From: Janthinobacterium sp. LM6
GTDB lineage: Bacteria > Pseudomonadota > Gammaproteobacteria > Burkholderiales > Burkholderiaceae_D
DNA length: 64,000 bases
Direction of reading: 5' to 3'
Assembly: GCF_002002885.1 (NCBI RefSeq)
Contig: NZ_CP019510.1
Span: 3,534,001-3,598,000 of the forward strand
How positions within the stretch are numbered: position 1 is the stretch's first letter; each line of letters begins with the position of its first letter. Under the pieces are notes generated by a model. That model saw only the letters and a program-made list of their open reading frames with translations. It was not told the DNA's origin and did not search any database. Shown piece after piece: positions 37,376-46,228 of this stretch. Made by a program: the position numbers and the translations under genes.

Positions 37376-38023
37376 TCAGGCGCCGGGCGGCGGCTGGAAG
37401 GCGCAGAAGCCGGGCCACTGGTCGCGGCTGTCGCATACTTTCAGGCAGCCTTTGTTATCCTTGAAGGTGGCGACCACCTTGATGGGGAAGCCGTATTTTG
37501 GCGTGGTGGCCAGGAAGGCGGACGGGCAGCTTTGCTCGTTGCTGAAACGGAAAGTGATTTCTTCGCGGCGGCCCTTGCGCTCAAAGCCCAGCATGAAGGT
37601 TTCATTGCTGTTCCACTGCGCCTTGCCCGGCACGCGGAAGCGGTAGCGCGGGCTGCCCGGCTGCTGGCCGTCAAGTTTCTGGCCGAAGACGCGGCTGCTG
37701 GCCGTGGCCGTCTCGACCTTGGCGATCGGATAGGGCACGGCAAACATGTAGGTGCCGGCAAAACCCTGGTCGAAGCCGAGGCCCTTCTGGTAGAACGGCA
37801 CGACGATATGCGGCGCGCCCGTGTATTCCACGGTATTGCGGGCCGTCACGCGCGACGTCAGCTTGTCATCGGGCGCTTGCCCGAAGACCACGTCCAGTTC
37901 CAGCAGGGCTTGTTGCTTGTCAATGTCTTGCGCCAGATAATCCTTGGGGAACATTTCGCCGTGCACGCAGCCGGCCAGCAAGGTGGCGGCGAGGCAGCCG
38001 GCGATCAGTCTAGGTATGCTCAT
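37376..38023 (-). CDS. predicted lipoprotein of unknown function
   Basis: A 215-residue protein starting at ATG 38023. Its N-terminus MSIPRLIAGCLAATLLAGC ends in a lipobox (LAGC), so it should be lipid-anchored, probably in the outer membrane. The mature part is beta-rich, with four further Cys near the C-terminus (QSCPSA, KGCLKVCDS, GFCAF). No family is recognised. Its start overlaps the end of the upstream gene (ATGA), so the two are one unit. It lies upstream of, and in line with, the MNIO operon, but 281 bases and an FNR-like site separate them. Confidence 0.75.
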   Translation of the reverse strand: MSIPRLIAGCLAATLLAGCVHGEMFPKDYLAQDIDKQQALLELDVVFGQAPDDKLTSRVTARNTVEYTGAPHIVVPFYQKGLGFDQGFAGTYMFAVPYPIAKVETATASSRVFGQKLDGQQPGSPRYRFRVPGKAQWNSNETFMLGFERKGRREEITFRFSNEQSCPSAFLATTPKYGFPIKVVATFKDNKGCLKVCDSRDQWPGFCAFQPPPGA

Positions 38024-38874
38024 GGCTGTTTTCCCTCCGGCGGCGCGGAAGCGAGGCCCAGGCCCGTCACTTGCCAGCCGCCCTTGCCTTGTTTCCATTG
38101 AAATTGCTGGCCGAACCAGGCCAGTTCCAGCTCGCGCCGGATGCGGTTCGAATCCGTGCGGCCCTGGCGCGCCTTGATGGCGGCGCCCGCCTGTTCGGAA
38201 GCGGCCTGCGACAAGGGCTTCAGCCACCGTTGATAGGTGTCCGGTGGCAAGGCCAGGACGCCGGCCACGCCGTCGTCGCGCGTGGCGACGAAGACCTGCA
38301 AGCTGGTCAGCCTCCGGGCCAGATAGGCGCCGCGCCGTCCGTCGGGCGAGACGGAGACCAGCATGGCGGGCGCGTAATCGCCCGTGACGATGCCCGGCAT
38401 GTCAAACCACAGCAGCTCGCCCGTGTCCGTATCGAGCGCGCGGCCGTCGCGGGCAAACAGCAGCACCTCGCTGCGGCCCGGCTGCGGCACGCCCCATTCG
38501 GGGTCGCGCTCCGTGCGCACCATGTCGTCGCGCTGCATGGGACTGAGGGGGCGCATCAGCGGTTCGCCATTCTGCACGCCGATGAGGATGGTGCCCTGGC
38601 CCGTATAGCCCTTGGTAAAGGCCAGCAGCATGGGCTGGCCTTCGCGCCTGGCCTTGAGGGGCCGCACTTCCACCACTTCGCGCGCGCCGCCGGGCCAATA
38701 GCCGTGCTTGCGGAAAGATAAAGTGACGAGCGGGTCGTGGCGGTCGCGCGTGACGACAAAGTCGCCGTATTGCTGCATCACCGGCACGTATGGCGTTTGC
38801 GCCTGCGCGGCGGGCAAGACGGCGGCCAGCAAGCTGGCGGCGGCCGCCAGGCGGTGTAAAGGAAAGAACAGCAT
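38020..38874 (-). CDS. secreted protein of unknown function
   Basis: A 284-residue protein. ATG 38874 has AGGA five bases upstream and gives a signal peptide cleaved near AAQA (about residue 26). The mature part is beta-strand rich (LLFARDGRALDTDTGELLWF, YAPAMLVSVSPDGRRGAYLA) like a small propeller-like periplasmic protein. It is not recognised. Four-base overlap with the following lipoprotein gene suggests that the two products work together in the envelope. Confidence 0.7.
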   Translation of the reverse strand: MLFFPLHRLAAAASLLAAVLPAAQAQTPYVPVMQQYGDFVVTRDRHDPLVTLSFRKHGYWPGGAREVVEVRPLKARREGQPMLLAFTKGYTGQGTILIGVQNGEPLMRPLSPMQRDDMVRTERDPEWGVPQPGRSEVLLFARDGRALDTDTGELLWFDMPGIVTGDYAPAMLVSVSPDGRRGAYLARRLTSLQVFVATRDDGVAGVLALPPDTYQRWLKPLSQAASEQAGAAIKARQGRTDSNRIRRELELAWFGQQFQWKQGKGGWQVTGLGLASAPPEGKQP

Positions 38875-38955
38875 GGCATCCTGTGAAGGTCGCACGGGGC
38901 GAAGGAACAGCATCATAGACGATTCCTCGCCAGCAACACTGTCCGATAGGAAACA

Positions 38956-39780
38956 TCAACGGCGCTGGATTTCGATCAGCTCGATCTCGAACAGCTTGGG
39001 CCACAGCTTGCCCGTGACAAACAGGCGCTTGCCGCGCGCATCCCAGGCGATGCCGTTGAGCACGGCGTCGGGATTGGCCGTGCCCCGCTGTTCGGGCGGC
39101 AGCAAGCCCGTCAGGTCGATCCAGCCGACGACTTTGCCGCTGGCCGGGTCGATGCGGGCAATCACGTCCGCGCCCCACACATTGGCAAACAGTTGCCCGT
39201 CGACCATTTCCAGTTCGTTCAGGCGTTCGATGGGGCGGCCTTCGGCCTTCACCTCGAAGCGGCGCACCTCGGCCAGGGTTTTCGGATTGAGCACGCGGAT
39301 GGCGGACGTGCCGTCGCTCATGTAGACGAACTTGCCATCGCTGGCCAGGCCCCAGCCTTCGCCCGCGTAGCTGAATTTGCGTTTCAATTTGAAGGTCTTC
39401 ACGTCGAAGACATAGCCGGTCTGCGAAATCCACGTCAGGCCCAGGAGCTCATCGCCCACATCCGTGATGCCTTCGCCGAACACATTCTTGTCGAGCATGC
39501 TTTTCTGCAGCACCTTGCCCGTCGTCAATTCCACCTTGCGCAAGGACGACTGGCCGTTCTGGCCCGTGCTTTCATACAGATGGCCATCCTTGAACAGCAA
39601 GCCCTGGGTAAACGCCTGGGTATCGTGCGGATAGGTATTCTTGACGAAATAGCCATACACGGGAATGGCGGCCTGGGCGTAGCCCATTTCGCTCATCAGG
39701 CCCACGGTGCATAACAATCCCAGCAGCAGCGAGCCTGCCGTGCGTTTGATTTTGGCTGTAACCTTGGCGTTGATGTTCAT
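38956..39780 (-). CDS. glutaminyl-peptide cyclotransferase (plant/bacterial type)
   Basis: A 274-residue secreted enzyme; start ATG 39780, signal peptide to about residue 37 (YAQA). It is a five-bladed propeller of the papaya/Xanthomonas QC family: YPHDTQAFTQGLLF, LYESTGQNGQSSLRKV, FGEGITDVGDELLGLTW, GEGWGLASDG and LNELEMVDGQLFANVW are the standard motifs, with the Glu in the second blade segments as expected. It turns N-terminal Gln into pyroglutamate in exported proteins. It lies 26 bases after the LysR gene, on the same strand. Confidence 0.88.
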   Translation of the reverse strand: MNINAKVTAKIKRTAGSLLLGLLCTVGLMSEMGYAQAAIPVYGYFVKNTYPHDTQAFTQGLLFKDGHLYESTGQNGQSSLRKVELTTGKVLQKSMLDKNVFGEGITDVGDELLGLTWISQTGYVFDVKTFKLKRKFSYAGEGWGLASDGKFVYMSDGTSAIRVLNPKTLAEVRRFEVKAEGRPIERLNELEMVDGQLFANVWGADVIARIDPASGKVVGWIDLTGLLPPEQRGTANPDAVLNGIAWDARGKRLFVTGKLWPKLFEIELIEIQRR

Positions 39781-39806
39781 CTGGTCGGACGGAAGTTGGC
39801 GAGTGC

Positions 39807-40715
39807 CTATTGTAAACGTGCCGCGTCCGTCATGCGCGCCCTGACGAGCTCCAGCCAGGCGCGGGCGGCAAACGACAGCCGCCCGCCGCGGCGCCAGGCC
39901 AGCATCAGGTTCCACTCCACGGGCGGGCCATCCAGGGGGATGACGTCAAATTGCGCGGCATCAAGCGTGTCGCAATACATCTTCGGCAGCAGGCAGATGC
40001 CCACGCCCAGCCGCACCAGCGAGGCAATAAAGTCCCACTGACCGCTGCGGCCCGTGATGCGCGGGGCGAAACCGGCGCGCTGGCAGGCATCGAGCACGAT
40101 GTCGTTCAGGGCAAACGCGGCGCCATAGAAAATGAAAGGGCTGTCGGCCAGTTCGGCCAGGGCGACGGAAGCGCGTCCCTGCCACGGCGAGCCGGGCGCG
40201 GCCAGCAGGCACAGCGGTGAGCGCACGAGGGGCAAGGCTTCGAAATCTTGCCAGGTGGCTGCGTTGCCCGGGTAGTCGAGCATGGTGCCCAGCTCCACCG
40301 TGCCCGTGCGCAAGTCGCGCTCGATCGCTTGCGTGCCGCTTTCATACATTTTCAGTTCAATGCCCGGATAGCGCTGGTGGTATTCGGCCAGCCACGGCGC
40401 CAGGGTGGAGTGCGTTTGCGGCGACACGCCGACCCGCAATTCTCCCCGTTCCAGATGTTGCAGGTCGCGCAATTCCACCTTCAGTTCCGCATGCAGGGCC
40501 AGCAGCTCATGCGCGCGCGACAGCACCACCTTGCCCGCGTCCGTCAAGGTAAACCGTTTGCCGGCGCGGTCCAGCAAGGCCAGGTCCAGCGACTGTTCCA
40601 GCTGTTGGACCATCTTGCTGACGGTGGGTTGCGTCACATGCAGCTTGCTGGCTGCGCGCGTAAAACTGTTCTGTTCGACCACTTCGACGAAGTAGCGCAA
40701 GGAGCGGATATCCAT
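39807..40715 (-). CDS. LysR family regulator, probable controller of the CidA/LrgB pair
   Basis: A 302-residue LysR regulator. ATG 40715 (MDIRSLRYFVEVVEQNSF) has GGAA upstream. The helix-turn-helix is SFTRAASKLHVTQPTVSKMVQQLEQSL, followed by the two-lobed effector domain (RGELRVGVSPQ, GVGICLLPKMY). It is divergent from cidA/lrgB-like genes, the usual CidR arrangement. In CidR systems the signal is acetate or related weak acids. An 11-bp palindrome in the intergenic space is a candidate binding site. Confidence 0.88.
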   Translation of the reverse strand: MDIRSLRYFVEVVEQNSFTRAASKLHVTQPTVSKMVQQLEQSLDLALLDRAGKRFTLTDAGKVVLSRAHELLALHAELKVELRDLQHLERGELRVGVSPQTHSTLAPWLAEYHQRYPGIELKMYESGTQAIERDLRTGTVELGTMLDYPGNAATWQDFEALPLVRSPLCLLAAPGSPWQGRASVALAELADSPFIFYGAAFALNDIVLDACQRAGFAPRITGRSGQWDFIASLVRLGVGICLLPKMYCDTLDAAQFDVIPLDGPPVEWNLMLAWRRGGRLSFAARAWLELVRARMTDAARLQ

Positions 40716-40733
40716 GATGCATTCCAAAATCGA

Positions 40734-40744
40734 ATGATAATCAT
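40734..40744. promoter_or_regulatory. candidate LysR binding palindrome
   Basis: ATGAT-A-ATCAT in the 103-base divergent gap between the LysR and CidA-like genes, in an AT-rich stretch. Position and symmetry fit; the specific T-N11-A core is not certain. Confidence 0.4.
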
Positions 40745-40818
40745 GAGTTTAAGTCATTTTATCTTTTGATGTAGGCTCACTACAATGAAAACCTCCCCCT
40801 GCCGTTTGAAAGCCCGCC

Positions 40819-41277
40819 GTGAAAGCCGTCCCTTGTTCCACCACCGCCCCACTCTCCATCCCTGCCTGGCGCCAGCCCGCGCAGACCATGTGGCAAGTGG
40901 GCGTGCTGATCGCCGCCTGGTGGCTGGCCGACGCGGCCGCCTCCGCCCTGCACTTGCCGTTTTCCGGCGGCGTCGTCGGCCTGTTCGTGCTGGTGGCCCT
41001 GCTGCTGGCGGGCTGGGTGCGCCCGGCCGCCATCGAACTGGGCGCCAACTGGCTGCTGGCCAACATGCTGCTGTTTTTTATACCGTTGGTTGTGTCCGTG
41101 GTGCAATTTACGCAACTGTTGAAGACGCAAGGTCTGATGCTGTTCGTGAATATCGGCCTGGGCTTTGCCAGCGTGATGCTGGCCACGGCGTTGACGGTGG
41201 AATGGGTGTGCCGCTATGAACGCAAGCTGCGTCTGAACAAGCTGCTGCGCCGGCGCGCCGCGAGGACGGCGGCATGA
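40819..41277 (+). CDS. CidA/LrgA family holin-like protein
   Basis: A 152-residue inner-membrane protein from GTG 40819, or 129 residues from ATG 40888. Four hydrophobic segments are visible; the stretch LHLPFSGGVVGLFVLVALLL with its conserved Pro-Gly turn is the family signature. A positively charged tail closes it (RKLRLNKLLRRR). It overlaps the LrgB gene by four bases (ATGA). CidA/LrgA proteins affect murein hydrolase export and programmed lysis or pyruvate transport in other bacteria. Confidence 0.87.
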   Translation: MKAVPCSTTAPLSIPAWRQPAQTMWQVGVLIAAWWLADAAASALHLPFSGGVVGLFVLVALLLAGWVRPAAIELGANWLLANMLLFFIPLVVSVVQFTQLLKTQGLMLFVNIGLGFASVMLATALTVEWVCRYERKLRLNKLLRRRAARTAA

Positions 41278-41963
41278 GCACCCTGCTGCTGTCGCTGCTG
41301 TTTTTGCTGCTGACCCTGGTGCTGTTCTACGCCAACCAGGCGCTGCACCGCCGCCATCCGCATTTCCTGCTCACGCCGGCCATCTGCACCTCGGCGATAT
41401 TGATCGTCATCGTGCAGGCGACATCGACGCCGTTCGCCACGTATTTCGGCGAAACGCGCTGGCTGCCGTGGCTGCTGGGCCCGGCCACCATCGCGTTTGC
41501 GCTGCCCATCTTCCAGGAGCGCAAGCTGATCCGCAAGCACTGGCTGGCCTTGTCGCTGGGTAGCTGCGCCGGCATCGTGGCATCGGTCGCCGCCACCCTG
41601 CTGCTGGACCGGGTATTTGGCGTGCACGGCGACATGGCGCGCAGCTTGCTGGCTCGTTCCGTGTCCACGCCATTCGCGCTGGAAGCGTCGCGCCACATGG
41701 GCGGCTCGGCGCAGCTGACGGGCATCTTCGTCGTGATGACGGGCTTGTTCGGCTTGATGCTGGGCAAACCGCTATTAAAACTGCTGCCCTTGCGCATGCG
41801 CATCGCCCGCGGCGCCCCGTATGGCGCGGCCGCGCACGGTTTTGGACTCTCCGTGGCGCGCCGCGTGGGCACGGAAGAAGGCGCCGTGGCCAGCCTGACG
41901 ATGATTTTCTCGGGCGTCGTGACGGTGCTGCTGGCGCCCCTGCTGGGGCATCTGCTGGGCTAG
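41274..41963 (+). CDS. LrgB/CidB family protein
   Basis: A 229-residue membrane protein with six or seven hydrophobic segments. The family motifs ARSVSTPFALEASRHMGG and GAPYGAAAHGFGLSVARRVGTEEGAV are intact. It is coupled to the CidA-like gene by ATGA and should work with it. Its TAG stop shares CTAG with the stop of the convergent TetR gene. Confidence 0.9.
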   Translation: MSTLLLSLLFLLLTLVLFYANQALHRRHPHFLLTPAICTSAILIVIVQATSTPFATYFGETRWLPWLLGPATIAFALPIFQERKLIRKHWLALSLGSCAGIVASVAATLLLDRVFGVHGDMARSLLARSVSTPFALEASRHMGGSAQLTGIFVVMTGLFGLMLGKPLLKLLPLRMRIARGAPYGAAAHGFGLSVARRVGTEEGAVASLTMIFSGVVTVLLAPLLGHLLG

Positions 41964-42643
41964 CGGCCCCCTTGCAGCGCCTGCAAGCCATGCACGATCA
42001 GGTCGATTCCCGCCAAAAAATCCGCGCGGTCGTCGTGCGCGCGCAGCTGGCCCGCCACCTTGCGGGCAAACGGAAACGCCTGCGCATCGAGGCGTGACCA
42101 GGCGCCCGCCAGGGTGTCGAGGAAATGCGCGCGCTCCAGCCCCCGTTCCCGGGCGATGACGGCATTGGCCGCGTTCTGTCCGCTCACGCCCAGCAGATAA
42201 TTGAGCAAGGCGCATGCCGCCATCCACTGCCGGTCCTGCGGCACGCCCAGCGCATCGACCTGCCGGCCCAGGCGCTCCAGGATGCGCACGGTGGGCAGCT
42301 GGCCAGGCGCGCGCGATAGGGCCGAGCCCAGCCACGGATGCGCATCCATGGCCTCGAACATGGCCAGCGCCACGGCGCGGATGCCCGCTTGCGGCGTATC
42401 GTCAGGCGGGGCGTCCTGCATGGCGCGGACGACGATGGCGTCGCTGGCGGCCGTGAACAAATCATCCTTGTCGGCCACGTGCCAGTAGATGGCGCCCGCT
42501 CCCGTCGCCAGGCGCGCGGCCAGCGCGCGGAAGGTCAGGCCGCCCTCGCCCGCCGTGTCGAGCAGGACGATGGCGGCATCGATGATGGTGTCGCGCGTCA
42601 GCGAGTCGGCGCGTCGTGATGGGGTCGCTACGGTATCTGGCAT
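41960..42643 (-). CDS. TetR family regulator of the TetX-like monooxygenase
   Basis: A 227-residue regulator. HTH region about residues 16-62 (LTRDTIIDAAIVLLDTAGEG, TFRALAARLATGAGAIYWHV). The long C-terminal domain is of the TetR_C type. It is divergent from the flavoprotein monooxygenase gene, and a perfect 15-bp palindrome sits between them. This is the same layout as tetR with its target, though the ligand here is unknown. Confidence 0.87.
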   Translation of the reverse strand: MPDTVATPSRRADSLTRDTIIDAAIVLLDTAGEGGLTFRALAARLATGAGAIYWHVADKDDLFTAASDAIVVRAMQDAPPDDTPQAGIRAVALAMFEAMDAHPWLGSALSRAPGQLPTVRILERLGRQVDALGVPQDRQWMAACALLNYLLGVSGQNAANAVIARERGLERAHFLDTLAGAWSRLDAQAFPFARKVAGQLRAHDDRADFLAGIDLIVHGLQALQGGR

Positions 42644-42685
42644 CGCTTATCTTGACACAGATGGCGGCTTGCCGCAAAATTCCTC

Positions 42686-42700
42686 TGGAACGCTGTTCCA
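42686..42700. promoter_or_regulatory. predicted TetR operator between the divergent genes
   Basis: Perfect inverted repeat TGGAAC-GCT-GTTCCA in the 89-base gap, 33 bases before the monooxygenase start. It is well placed to control both genes. Confidence 0.7.
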
Positions 42701-42732
42701 TTATTGTTTTGAAAACCATCTGAAGGATCACC

Positions 42733-43875
42733 ATGCATATCGCCATCATCGGCGCGGGCCTGGGCGGGCTGATGCTCGCCCGCGTGCTGCACGTCCACGG
42801 CATCGCCGCCACCGTGTATGAGGCGGATGCGTCGCCGCAAGCGCGCCGCCAGGGCGGCATGCTCGATATTCACGAAGATACGGGCCAGCAAGCGCTGCGG
42901 GCGGCCGGCTTGCACGACGCCTTCCGCGCCCTCATCCACGCGGGCGGCGAAGCGAGCCGCGTGCTCGACCAGCATGGCACGGTCTTGCACGACGAAGGCG
43001 ACGATGGCACGGGCGGGCGTCCCGAAGTGGCGCGCGGCGAACTGCGCCGCATCCTGCTCGAAGCCTTGCCTGAAGGCTGCGTGCGCTGGGGCCACAAATT
43101 GACCAGTATCGCAACGCTGGGCGGCGGCCAGCACCTTTTACAGTTTGCGCATGGCGTCACGGCGGCCAGCGACCTGCTGGTGGGCGCGGACGGCGCCTGG
43201 TCCCGGGTGCGGCCGCTGCTCTCCAGCGCACAGCCCGCCTACAGCGGCATTGCCTTCATTGAAACGTATCTGTTCGACAGCGACCGCCGCCACCGGGCCA
43301 GCGCGCACGCCGTGGGCGCAGGCGCCCTGTTCGCGCTGGCGCCCGGCAAAGGCATCCAGGCCCACCGCGAAGCCGATGGCGTGCTGCATGCGTATGTGGC
43401 CCTGAGTAAATCCGAAGAATGGCTGGCCGGCATCGATTTTGCCGACCCCGCCGCCGCTCGGGCGGCCATCGCCGCCCAGTTTGCCGGCTGGGCGCCGGCG
43501 CTGACAGCCCTGATCACGGACGCGGACACGCCGCCCGTGCCCCGTCCCGTGCACCTGCAGCCCGTCGGCCACCGCTGGCAGCGCGTGGCGGGCGTAACCT
43601 TGCTGGGCGATGCAGCCCATCTGATGGCGCCGGCCGGCGAAGGCGCCAACCTGGCCATGCTGGACGGCGCCGAGCTGGCGCAGGCGCTTGCCGCGCAGCC
43701 GGGCGACGTGGAAGCGGCCTTGCTGGCGTATGAAACGGCGCTGTTTGTGCGCAGCAGCGCGGCTGCGGCGGAGTCCGAGCGCATCCTGCGCCTGTGCTTC
43801 GACGACGATGCGCCGCACAGCCTGGTGCGGTTCTTTACAGGCATGCAAGATGGCGGCCCGGCGCGCGAAGTGTGA
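42733..43875 (+). CDS. FAD-dependent monooxygenase, TetX-like
   Basis: A 380-residue flavoprotein hydroxylase. The FAD motif GAGLGG is at residues 7-12; GGMLDIHEDTGQQALRAAGL and RPEVARGELRRILLEALPE follow closely the TetX pattern (GGTLDLHKGSGQEA and NRNDLRAILL in TetX). The second FAD motif is GDAAHLMAPAGEGANLAM. AAGGA precedes the ATG. TetX inactivates tetracyclines, but most chromosomal relatives have other aromatic substrates, so resistance cannot be claimed. It is divergent from, and probably repressed by, the TetR gene. Confidence 0.87.
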   Translation: MHIAIIGAGLGGLMLARVLHVHGIAATVYEADASPQARRQGGMLDIHEDTGQQALRAAGLHDAFRALIHAGGEASRVLDQHGTVLHDEGDDGTGGRPEVARGELRRILLEALPEGCVRWGHKLTSIATLGGGQHLLQFAHGVTAASDLLVGADGAWSRVRPLLSSAQPAYSGIAFIETYLFDSDRRHRASAHAVGAGALFALAPGKGIQAHREADGVLHAYVALSKSEEWLAGIDFADPAAARAAIAAQFAGWAPALTALITDADTPPVPRPVHLQPVGHRWQRVAGVTLLGDAAHLMAPAGEGANLAMLDGAELAQALAAQPGDVEAALLAYETALFVRSSAAAAESERILRLCFDDDAPHSLVRFFTGMQDGGPAREV

Positions 43876-43954
43876 ACGGCGGCGCCAAAGCCCCACGCCA
43901 GCGGCCTTTATCGGGGATAATACGTCTTTCCCCATTCCCAGCAGCCGCGCCACG

Positions 43955-45034
43955 ATGAAATACCCCGCAGTTCAGCCCTTCAGCGACATCCTGCCATGCC
44001 TGCATGAATTCGACGCCATCATCGACGTGCGCAGCCCGTCCGAGTTCGCGGAAGACCATTTGCCGGGCGCCATCAACCTGCCCGTGCTGGACGACGAGCA
44101 GCGCGTGCGCGTCGGCACTTTATACAAGCAGACGAGCGCCTTCGAGGCGAAGAAGCTGGGCGCGGCGCTGGTGGCAAAGAATATCGCGCGGCATATCGAA
44201 GACGGTTTCCTCGGCCATCCGCAGCACTGGAAACCCCTGGTGTACTGCTGGCGCGGCGGCAACCGCAGCGGCGCCATGGCGCACATCCTGGCGCGCATCG
44301 GCTGGCCCGTCACGCAGCTCGACGGCGGCTACAAGGATTACCGCCGCCACGTGAATGCCGAGCTGGCCACCCTGCCCGAACGCTTCGACTTCATCAACGT
44401 GCTGTGCGGCCCCACGGGCAGCGGCAAGAGCCGTTTGCTGCAAGTGCTGGACAGGCAAGGCGCGCAGGTGGTCGACCTGGAAGACCTGGCGGCCCACCGC
44501 GGCTCCGTGCTGGGCGGCTTGCCCGAAGCGGACCAGCCGGCGCAAAAAGCGTTTGAAAGCGCGCTGTGGCAGCAACTGCGTACTTTCGACCCGGCGCTGC
44601 CCGTCTTCATCGAATCGGAAAGCAAGAAAGTGGGCCGGCTGCGCGTGCCCGATGCGCTGATGGACAAGATGCGCGCGGCCGCCTGCACGGACGTGCGGCT
44701 CGATACGGCCCAGCGCGTGCAATTGCTGATGCAGGACTATGAACATTTCGTCGGCGACCCGGTGCGCCTGAACGTGCAGCTGGCCCTGTTGACGCAGCTG
44801 CATGGCAAGGAGAAAATTGCCCACTGGCAGCAACTGGCCACTGCCGGCCGCATGGCCGAACTGGTGGAAGAACTGCTGGTCCAGCATTACGACCCCGTCT
44901 ACCGGCAATCGATCGCCCGCAACTTCAGCCGCTACGCCCAGGCGACGCCGCTGGTCTTGCCCGACATTTCAGAACATGCCTTTGAGCAAGCCGCGCGCGC
45001 ATTATGTGCTATCGTCGGAGACGGAAAGCAATGA
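43955..45034 (+). CDS. mnmH: tRNA 2-selenouridine synthase
   Basis: A 359-residue enzyme that replaces sulfur by selenium at the wobble uridine of tRNAs for Lys, Glu and Gln, using selenophosphate. The N-terminal rhodanese domain has the active Cys98 (LVYCWRGGNRSG; Cys97 in E. coli). The P-loop GPTGSGKS opens the C-terminal domain that handles the geranylated intermediate. Start ATG 43955. The selD gene follows about 100 bases later with a REP-like palindrome between, so the pair supplies and uses selenophosphate. Confidence 0.95.
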   Translation: MKYPAVQPFSDILPCLHEFDAIIDVRSPSEFAEDHLPGAINLPVLDDEQRVRVGTLYKQTSAFEAKKLGAALVAKNIARHIEDGFLGHPQHWKPLVYCWRGGNRSGAMAHILARIGWPVTQLDGGYKDYRRHVNAELATLPERFDFINVLCGPTGSGKSRLLQVLDRQGAQVVDLEDLAAHRGSVLGGLPEADQPAQKAFESALWQQLRTFDPALPVFIESESKKVGRLRVPDALMDKMRAAACTDVRLDTAQRVQLLMQDYEHFVGDPVRLNVQLALLTQLHGKEKIAHWQQLATAGRMAELVEELLVQHYDPVYRQSIARNFSRYAQATPLVLPDISEHAFEQAARALCAIVGDGKQ

Positions 45035-45052
45035 ACCCAAAGACAGAATACC

Positions 45053-45096
45053 GGGGTCGAACCCTGAGGGTCCGACCCCAGATTTTGCGTCTGGGG
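45053..45096. repeat. REP-like palindromic element between mnmH and selD
   Basis: Arms GGGGTCGAACCC (45053-45064) and GGGTCCGACCCC (45068-45079), one mismatch. An overlapping second hairpin pairs CCCCAGA (45076-45082) with TCTGGGG (45090-45096). A sister element lies at 47122-47148. Confidence 0.7.
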
Positions 45097-45138
45097 TAAA
45101 AATGATCATAGCAGTACACAACATCAGCAGGAACTCCC

Positions 45139-46203
45139 ATGTCAGATAGCGCAGTAACACCAAATACCCCCATCCGATTGACCGAATTTGCCCATGGCGG
45201 CGGCTGCGGCTGCAAGATCGCGCCCGGCGTGCTGGCCGACATCTTAAAAGGCAGCGGCGGCTTTCCCCTGCCGAAAGAATTGCTGGTTGGCATAGAAACC
45301 TCGGATGACGCGGCCGTCTACCAGCTCAACGACGAGCAGGCGCTGATCGCCACCACGGATTTCTTCATGCCCATCGTCGACGACCCGTTCGACTTCGGCC
45401 GCATCGCCGCCACCAACGCCATTTCCGACGTGTACGCCATGGGCGGCACGCCCATCATGGCGCTGGCCCTGGTGGGCATGCCGATCAACAAGCTGCCGGT
45501 GGAAACCATCGGCCTCATCTTAAAGGGTGGCGAAACCATCTGCGCCCAGGCCGGCATCCCCATCGCGGGCGGCCACACCATCGATTCCGTCGAGCCGATC
45601 TATGGCCTGGTCGTGCTGGGCCTCGTGCACCCGTCGCAGGTGAAGCGCAACGCTGGCGCGCGCGCCGGCGATAAACTGGTGCTGGGCAAGCCGATCGGCG
45701 TGGGCATTTTGTCGGCCGCGCTGAAGAAGAATGCGCTGGACGCGGATGGCTACGCCTCGCTGATCGCCAACACCACCAAATTGAATACCCCGGGCAAGAA
45801 ACTGGCCCTGCTGGACGGCGTGCATGCGCTGACGGACGTGACGGGCTTCGGCTTGCTGGGCCACACCCTGGAACTGGCGCGCGGCGCCAAGTTGCAGGCG
45901 CGCATCGCCATGGCTGACGTGCCGCTGCTGCTGCAAGTGCAGCAACTGGCGCAAAACGGCAACATCACGGGCGCGTCCGGCCGCAACTGGCAGGGCTACG
46001 GCGCGCAAGTGCAGCTCGACGACGGCTTGAGCGCCATCGACAAGGCGATCCTGACGGACCCGCAAACGGCCGGCCCCCTGCTGGTGGCGTGCGCGCCGGA
46101 AGCCGTCGAGCAAGTACTGGCGATTTTCCGCGCCGAAGGCTTTGGCGACGCCGTCGTCATCGGCGAGATGCAGGATGGCAATACCGGGGTTTCCGTATAT
46201 TAA
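45139..46203 (+). CDS. selD: selenide, water dikinase (selenophosphate synthetase)
   Basis: A 354-residue enzyme making selenophosphate from selenide and ATP. The active-site motif is HGGGCGCKIAP with Cys23 in the position of E. coli Cys17; it is a normal Cys codon, not selenocysteine. Lys26 follows. The ATP-binding SDDAAVYQ and TTDFFMPIVDDP motifs are present. AGGA precedes the ATG. It lies between mnmH and the ABC transporter genes. selA and selB are not in the window, so selenouridine is the only use visible here. Confidence 0.96.
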   Translation: MSDSAVTPNTPIRLTEFAHGGGCGCKIAPGVLADILKGSGGFPLPKELLVGIETSDDAAVYQLNDEQALIATTDFFMPIVDDPFDFGRIAATNAISDVYAMGGTPIMALALVGMPINKLPVETIGLILKGGETICAQAGIPIAGGHTIDSVEPIYGLVVLGLVHPSQVKRNAGARAGDKLVLGKPIGVGILSAALKKNALDADGYASLIANTTKLNTPGKKLALLDGVHALTDVTGFGLLGHTLELARGAKLQARIAMADVPLLLQVQQLAQNGNITGASGRNWQGYGAQVQLDDGLSAIDKAILTDPQTAGPLLVACAPEAVEQVLAIFRAEGFGDAVVIGEMQDGNTGVSVY

Positions 46204-46228
46204 TGAACAATCTTTCAAAGGCAGTCCC

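Noticed and set aside
42733..43875. Calling the flavoprotein a tetracycline-resistance gene
   Set aside because: Sequence likeness to TetX is clear, but many chromosomal relatives do not act on tetracycline; substrate cannot be read from sequence.
45053..45096. A SECIS-like or riboswitch element upstream of selD
   Set aside because: The hairpins match the general REP-like palindrome also found at 47122, and selD uses a normal Cys codon, so no recoding element is needed.
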